Assembly (NCBI RefSeq): GCF_001685355.1
Contig: NZ_CP016438.1
Span: 1,240,001 to 1,304,000 of the forward strand
Direction of reading: 5' to 3'
DNA: 64,000 nt
Source of the DNA: Streptomyces lincolnensis
GTDB lineage: Bacteria; Actinomycetota; Actinomycetes; Streptomycetales; Streptomycetaceae
A program made the position numbers and the translations under genes. Numbering within the stretch: position 1 is the first letter of the stretch; each line of letters starts with the position of its first letter. Under the pieces are notes generated by a model. It had not been told where the DNA came from, did not search any database, and saw nothing but the letters and a program-made list of their open reading frames with translations. Shown here in pieces: positions 60,296 to 64,000 of the stretch.

Positions 60296-61405
60296 TCAGC
60301 CGAACCGCAGGATGCGCGGGGCGAAGGTGTTCTCGGGGCCGGTGGCGCGGCCGACCGACCACACCGTGTCAGTGCCCGGGACCGGGGCCAGCCGCAGCGT
60401 CCGGGAGTCGCCCTCGCCGGGCACCACCGGTTCGCTGTACTCGGTGAACGACTGTCCGTTCCAGGCGAGGAAGTCGGGCCCGGGGACGAACGGCGGGGAG
60501 CTGCCCGGCGGGCCCCACTTCTGCGAGTTGGCCACCGCGACCCAGGCCAGTTCGCCGGACGCGCTGGGGGTCAGTGAGGTGATCGAGCCGAAGTTGGCGG
60601 GTACGGTCACCCTGCTCCAGGTCTGCCCGTCCCAGCGGACCAGCAGGGGCGGGATGGGCCGGCCCACCGGACCGCCGACGAATCCCTCGGTGCCGCCCGC
60701 CCACACCTCCGTCGGTGAGACCGCCAGCACGCTGCCCAGGGCCGACCGCGGGAAGGCGTTCACGATCGTCTGCTGCCAGGCCTGTCCGTCCCAGTGCGAC
60801 ACGACAGCACCCGACACGGTGTCGCCCGCGGCCCAGACGTCGTCGGCCGCCTTGATGTGCAGGCCGTACACGGATCCCGGTGGCACCGGCATCTCCTGCC
60901 AGCCGTTGCCGACCCGGCGCAGCAGCAGCTGCGCGCCGTCGCGCGAACCGATCAGCCAGGTCTCTCCGCCGCCGGCGACGACCTCGGTCAGCACGGCCCC
61001 GGGCGGCGGCCGGCTCTCGCGCCAGGCGCTGCCGTCGAAGCGGAGCAGGTGGGCACCGCCCGCCGTGTCACGGCCGACCGCCCACACCGCGGTCGGTGAG
61101 GTCGCGGCGATCGACAGCAGCTCTCCCTGCCAGCCGGCCCCGGGCAGGCTCTGGCGCTGCCACGCGGTTCCGTCCCAGCGCAGCAGCAGCGGGAAGCCCG
61201 GCGCCTCTCGGCCGACGGCGTCGGCACCCACCGCCCACGCCCGGTCCGGTCCGAGCGCCACGGCCTTGTTCAGCCCGGCCTGCGGGCGTATCTGCGTCGG
61301 TACCGGAACGTGTTGCCAGGACAGGGTGTCCGCCGCGGCCGAGCTCATGACCGTCATGATGGTCATCACGACGGCGAGGGCCGCGACGAGAAGTCTTCGT
61401 GCCAT
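60296..61405 (-). CDS. Secreted repeat (propeller-like) protein, paralogue A
   Basis: A 369-residue protein with a Sec signal peptide (LLVAALAVVMTIMTVMSSAAA, cleavage near 25; two parts LLVAALAVVM and TIMTVMSSAAA). The mature chain is built of about six repeats of the form AVWAVG..., LLRWDGTAWQ, such as DRAWAVGADAV, TAVWAVGRDTA, DDVWAAGDTV, TEVWAGGTEG. This predicts a beta-propeller. No enzyme motif is visible. The start codon is 2 nt after the stop of the upstream paralogue, so they form an operon. Confidence 0.75.
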   Translation of the reverse strand: MARRLLVAALAVVMTIMTVMSSAAADTLSWQHVPVPTQIRPQAGLNKAVALGPDRAWAVGADAVGREAPGFPLLLRWDGTAWQRQSLPGAGWQGELLSIAATSPTAVWAVGRDTAGGAHLLRFDGSAWRESRPPPGAVLTEVVAGGGETWLIGSRDGAQLLLRRVGNGWQEMPVPPGSVYGLHIKAADDVWAAGDTVSGAVVSHWDGQAWQQTIVNAFPRSALGSVLAVSPTEVWAGGTEGFVGGPVGRPIPPLLVRWDGQTWSRVTVPANFGSITSLTPSASGELAWVAVANSQKWGPPGSSPPFVPGPDFLAWNGQSFTEYSEPVVPGEGDSRTLRLAPVPGTDTVWSVGRATGPENTFAPRILRFG

Positions 61406-61407
61406 GG

Positions 61408-62460
61408 TCAGCCTCCCAGCCGTTCGCTCATCAGGTTGGGCTTCGAGCCGTAGATCTCGACGGTTCCGAAGGACAGCAGCGAGGACCCGGCCCTCGCCAG
61501 GACGCGCGGTTTGACGTCGATCGCGTTGACGCGCTCGGGACCGTACGAGTAGGTGGTGCGGGGGCCGTTCATCCGCGCGTACTTCGACTGGAAGGCGCGG
61601 TCGCTGCGGACCGGCAGCCACAGCGCGCCGTCCGGGCCGCGTTCCATGGCCTCGGTGTAGGTGTCGCCCAGCGGTGGGTAAGTGGTGTGCCAGGTACGCC
61701 CGTTGAAGGTCATCAGGTAGGTGCGGGGCACGCCGTCAGTGTATTGGCTGCCGCCGATCGTGGCCCGGCCGGACGGTTCGAGCAGGAGGGTGTGCACATT
61801 GCTGTTCGGCGGCAGCGGCACCCCCGCGTCCCGCCACGCCGTGCCGTCCCAGCGGAGGACGGCGGTTCCGGTGCTGGTGTTCCCCCAGGCCCAGGCGTCG
61901 GTGGCGGTGCGGGCGGTGATGCCCATCAGGTACAGCACATCGTCCGGGGTGGACTGCGCGGTCCAGGCGGAGCCGTCGTAGTGCAGCACCTTCAGCCCGG
62001 TGTCGTCCTCGCCGATCACCCACGCGGCACCCGGTACCGCGGTGAAGTCCTGGTAGGTCCACAGCCTCTGCGGCAGCGGGACGGAACTCCACCCTCCCGG
62101 CGACCGGCGCAGGATCTCCCCCACGCCCACGCGGTTGTGGAGGGTCCACACCTCCTGGCCGACGAACTGCACCTTGCCGAGCCAGCCCAGCTCACCGGCG
62201 CCGGGGAAGGTGGTCTCCCGGTGCCACGCCGTGCCGTCCCAGCGATACAGCATCGGCCGCAGTCCGTCCGGGGCGTGCTCGTACCCGCTCGCCCATGCCT
62301 CGCCCGGTCCGCGGGCGGCGAGATCGGACACGGTCACCGGCGGGGTCGCCGCCGGGGGCACGGGCAGCGCCGACCAGCCCGGCGTCACGGCCGCGGCGGG
62401 CGAGACCACCGCGGCACACGCGATGACGAAGCAGATGACGAGCGCACGGAGACCGTTCAC
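61408..62460 (-). CDS. Secreted repeat (propeller-like) protein, paralogue B
   Basis: A 350-residue secreted protein of the same type as the downstream gene: signal peptide LRALVICFVIACAAVVSPAA, then repeats such as GEAWASGYEH, YRWDGTAWHRET, AAWVIGEDDTG, LHYDGSAWTAQ, DAWAWGNTSTG and LRWDGTAWRDAG. GGGGAGG lies before the GTG at 62460. The pair probably arose by duplication and may act together outside the cell; the function is unknown. Confidence 0.75.
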   Translation of the reverse strand: MNGLRALVICFVIACAAVVSPAAAVTPGWSALPVPPAATPPVTVSDLAARGPGEAWASGYEHAPDGLRPMLYRWDGTAWHRETTFPGAGELGWLGKVQFVGQEVWTLHNRVGVGEILRRSPGGWSSVPLPQRLWTYQDFTAVPGAAWVIGEDDTGLKVLHYDGSAWTAQSTPDDVLYLMGITARTATDAWAWGNTSTGTAVLRWDGTAWRDAGVPLPPNSNVHTLLLEPSGRATIGGSQYTDGVPRTYLMTFNGRTWHTTYPPLGDTYTEAMERGPDGALWLPVRSDRAFQSKYARMNGPRTTYSYGPERVNAIDVKPRVLARAGSSLLSFGTVEIYGSKPNLMSERLGG

Positions 62461-62509
62461 GGGACCTCCCCAGGACGCGAAGGGCGCACAGCCTAAGGGC
62501 GTTCACCCC

Positions 62510-62534
62510 AACTGTGAACAGACGGCACACAGTT
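62510..62534. promoter_or_regulatory. Inverted repeat upstream of the secreted-protein operon
   Basis: AACTGTG (62510-62516) and CACAGTT (62528-62534) are perfect arms with an 11-nt spacer. The site is 50 nt upstream of the GTG at 62460. It could be an operator or the end of the kdp transcript. Confidence 0.4.
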
Positions 62535-62578
62535 GATGAGGTGTTCCTCGACGCGGGAGGCACGGTCCGGTCGGGCCG

Positions 62579-63217
62579 TCAGCTCCTGGTCACGAGTTCC
62601 CTGAGCGCGATGTTGAGTTCGAGGACGTTCACCCGGGGCTCGCCCATGAACCCGAGAGTGCGGCCCTGGGTGTGGTCCTCGACCAGCTTCTCGACCTGGG
62701 CGACGGACAGGCCGTTCCGCTCGGCGACCCGGTGGACCTGGATCTGCGCGTACCGCGGGGAGATGTCCGGGTCCAGCCCGGAACCGGAGGAGGTGACCGC
62801 GTCGGCGGGGACCTGGGAGGGCCGGACCCTGTAGTCGGCGGTGGAGTTGTCCCTGACGACCTTGGCCTTGGCCTCCTTCACCCCCTTGATGAGTTCGGGA
62901 TTGTCGGCGGAGCGGTTGGTGGCGCCGGAGAGGAGGAGCTTGTACTGCGTGTTGACCGTGTTCTCCCCCAGTCCGTCGGCGGGGCGGGGCTGGAAGTAGT
63001 CCAGGCTGTAGCCCTGTTGACCGATGAGGGACGAGCCGACGACCCTCCCGTCCGCCGTGACCTCGGAGCCGTTCGCCTTGCCGTGGAAGGCCGCCTGGGC
63101 GACGCCTGTGACGGCCAGCGGGTAGAGGACGCCCGTGAGCACGGTCAACACGAGCAGCGCCCGCAGGCCCGCGCCCAGCAACCGGGCAGTGTTCACAAGG
63201 GAGTTGTTCATGGCCAT
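62579..63217 (-). CDS. kdpC: Potassium-transporting ATPase subunit KdpC
   Basis: The 212-residue subunit has one N-terminal membrane helix (LLGAGLRALLVLTVLTGVLYPL) and the periplasmic KdpC domain with GSSLIGQQGYSLDYFQPRPA, TSSGSGLDPDISPRYAQIQ and HTQGRTLGFMGEPRVNVLEL. It stabilises the KdpFABC high-affinity K+ pump. The ATG at 63217 overlaps the kdpB stop by one base (TGATG); an ATG at 63211 is an alternative. The operon runs leftward and ends here. Confidence 0.92.
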   Translation of the reverse strand: MAMNNSLVNTARLLGAGLRALLVLTVLTGVLYPLAVTGVAQAAFHGKANGSEVTADGRVVGSSLIGQQGYSLDYFQPRPADGLGENTVNTQYKLLLSGATNRSADNPELIKGVKEAKAKVVRDNSTADYRVRPSQVPADAVTSSGSGLDPDISPRYAQIQVHRVAERNGLSVAQVEKLVEDHTQGRTLGFMGEPRVNVLELNIALRELVTRS

Positions 63218-64000
63218 CAACCGATTCCGGGGATGAGAGAGATGAGCAGGTCGATGATCTTGATGCCGATGAAGGGGGCGATCAGCCCGCCCAGGCCGTA
63301 GATCCCGAGGTTGCGCCGGAGCAGCCTGTCGGCGCTCACCGGCCGGTACCGCACACCGCGCAGGGCGAGCGGCACCAGCGCGATGATGATCAGGGCGTTG
63401 AAGATGACCGCGGAGAGGATCGCGGAGTCCGGCGAGGACAGGTCCATGATGTTGAGCTTGTCCAGGCCCGGGTAGACCGCCGCGAACAGCGCCGGGATGA
63501 TCGCGAAGTACTTCGCGACGTCGTTGGCTATGGAGAACGTGGTCAACGCGCCCCGCGTGATGAGGAGTTGCTTGCCGATCTCGACGATCTCGATGAGCTT
63601 GGTCGGGTTGGAGTCGAGGTCGACCATGTTGCCGGCCTCCTTGGCGGCCGACGTACCGGTGTTCATCGCGACGCCGACGTCCGCCTGGGCCAGCGCGGGC
63701 GCGTCGTTGGTGCCGTCGCCGGTCATCGCGACGAGCTTGCCGCCGGCCTGCTCGCGTTTGATGAGGGCCATCTTGTCCTCGGGAGTGGCTTCGGCAAGGA
63801 AGTCGTCGACGCCCGCTTCCTCGGCGATCGCCTTGGCCGTCAGCGGGTTGTCACCCGTGATCATGACGGTCTTGATGCCCATGCGGCGCAGTTCGTCGAA
63901 CCGCTCGCGCATGCCCTCCTTGACGACGTCCTTGAGATGGATGACGCCCAACACCCGGGCGCCTTCCGTGTCTTCGACGGCCACGAGCAGCGGCGTCCCA
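63217..64000 (-). CDS. kdpB: Potassium-transporting ATPase subunit KdpB, C-terminal part
   Basis: The last 260 codons of KdpB; the gene enters from the right edge, so its start is outside the window. The P-type ATPase hinge [20 protein letters not shown] is complete, as are the KdpB-specific membrane helices ([40 protein letters not shown]). The phosphorylation Asp lies in the missing part. It hydrolyses ATP to drive K+ uptake through KdpA under K+ limitation. Confidence 0.95.
   Translation of the reverse strand, partial: GTPLLVAVEDTEGARVLGVIHLKDVVKEGMRERFDELRRMGIKTVMITGDNPLTAKAIAEEAGVDDFLAEATPEDKMALIKREQAGGKLVAMTGDGTNDAPALAQADVGVAMNTGTSAAKEAGNMVDLDSNPTKLIEIVEIGKQLLITRGALTTFSIANDVAKYFAIIPALFAAVYPGLDKLNIMDLSSPDSAILSAVIFNALIIIALVPLALRGVRYRPVSADRLLRRNLGIYGLGGLIAPFIGIKIIDLLISLIPGIG

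Overview
The window is very GC-rich and is dominated by GTG/ATG starts, tightly overlapping operons, ECF, TetR, LysR, IclR and GntR regulators, lipoproteins and hairpin terminators without a U-tract. All of this is what a Streptomyces (or close streptomycete) chromosome looks like. I saw no rRNA or tRNA, no CRISPR array and no insertion sequence. The left edge cuts an isomerase gene and the right edge cuts kdpB.

Region by region. 1-7946: the end of an isomerase gene, a GntR/FCD regulator, and a divergent six-gene operon of proline-iminopeptidase-like hydrolase plus a complete dipeptide/oligopeptide ABC importer, with a 25-bp inverted repeat in the divergent promoter. 7956-9622: class E sortase and a YceI protein. 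9665-15317: an aromatic module (FAD phenol hydroxylase, hydroxyquinol 1,2-dioxygenase, maleylacetate reductase) facing a NtrC/AcoR-like activator that lacks the sigma54 contact motif. 15372-21260: a zinc island holding zur, a 27-His duplicated protein, a SmtB/ArsR sensor, a CobW-like protein with no visible P-loop, a Cys-rich protein and znuACB, with several Zur-box-like sites. 21429-24902: an iron-box-fronted ferrous iron system in which EfeU and EfeO are one polypeptide, plus the DyP peroxidase EfeB. 24963-31791: DeoR regulator, secreted proteins, a receptor-like Ser/Thr kinase and a partner membrane protein. 32010-38382: DUF475/TerC-like protein, MFS, and a glucarate dehydratase/GntP permease/IclR module. 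38395-46286: a series of regulator plus enzyme pairs with clear palindromic operators (AraC, TetR, MerR). 46711-54761: SulP transporter, beta-propeller protein, DGPF protein plus ECF42 sigma factor with a matching promoter, and a LysR-controlled hydrolase/LLM monooxygenase/methyltransferase operon. 54807-57376: a decay zone with remnants of a racemase, a SnoaL protein, an SDR and an XRE regulator around an intact TetR gene. 57377-60248: redox genes including an alcohol dehydrogenase with an apparent N-terminal deletion, and an SDR/HxlR pair behind three tandem operator-like repeats. 60296-64000: two related secreted repeat proteins and kdpC/kdpB.

The strongest less-described signals are regulatory: two tandem 14-bp palindromes 22 bp apart at 43660-43695; the repeated CGGAT..ATCCG sites at 59060-59146 with a relative in front of a tetR gene; a run of genes whose start codon sits 6-8 nt behind a -10-like hexamer (probable leaderless transcripts); and the layered zinc control at 15372-18475. 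I found no wholly new multi-gene defence-type or biosynthetic system.
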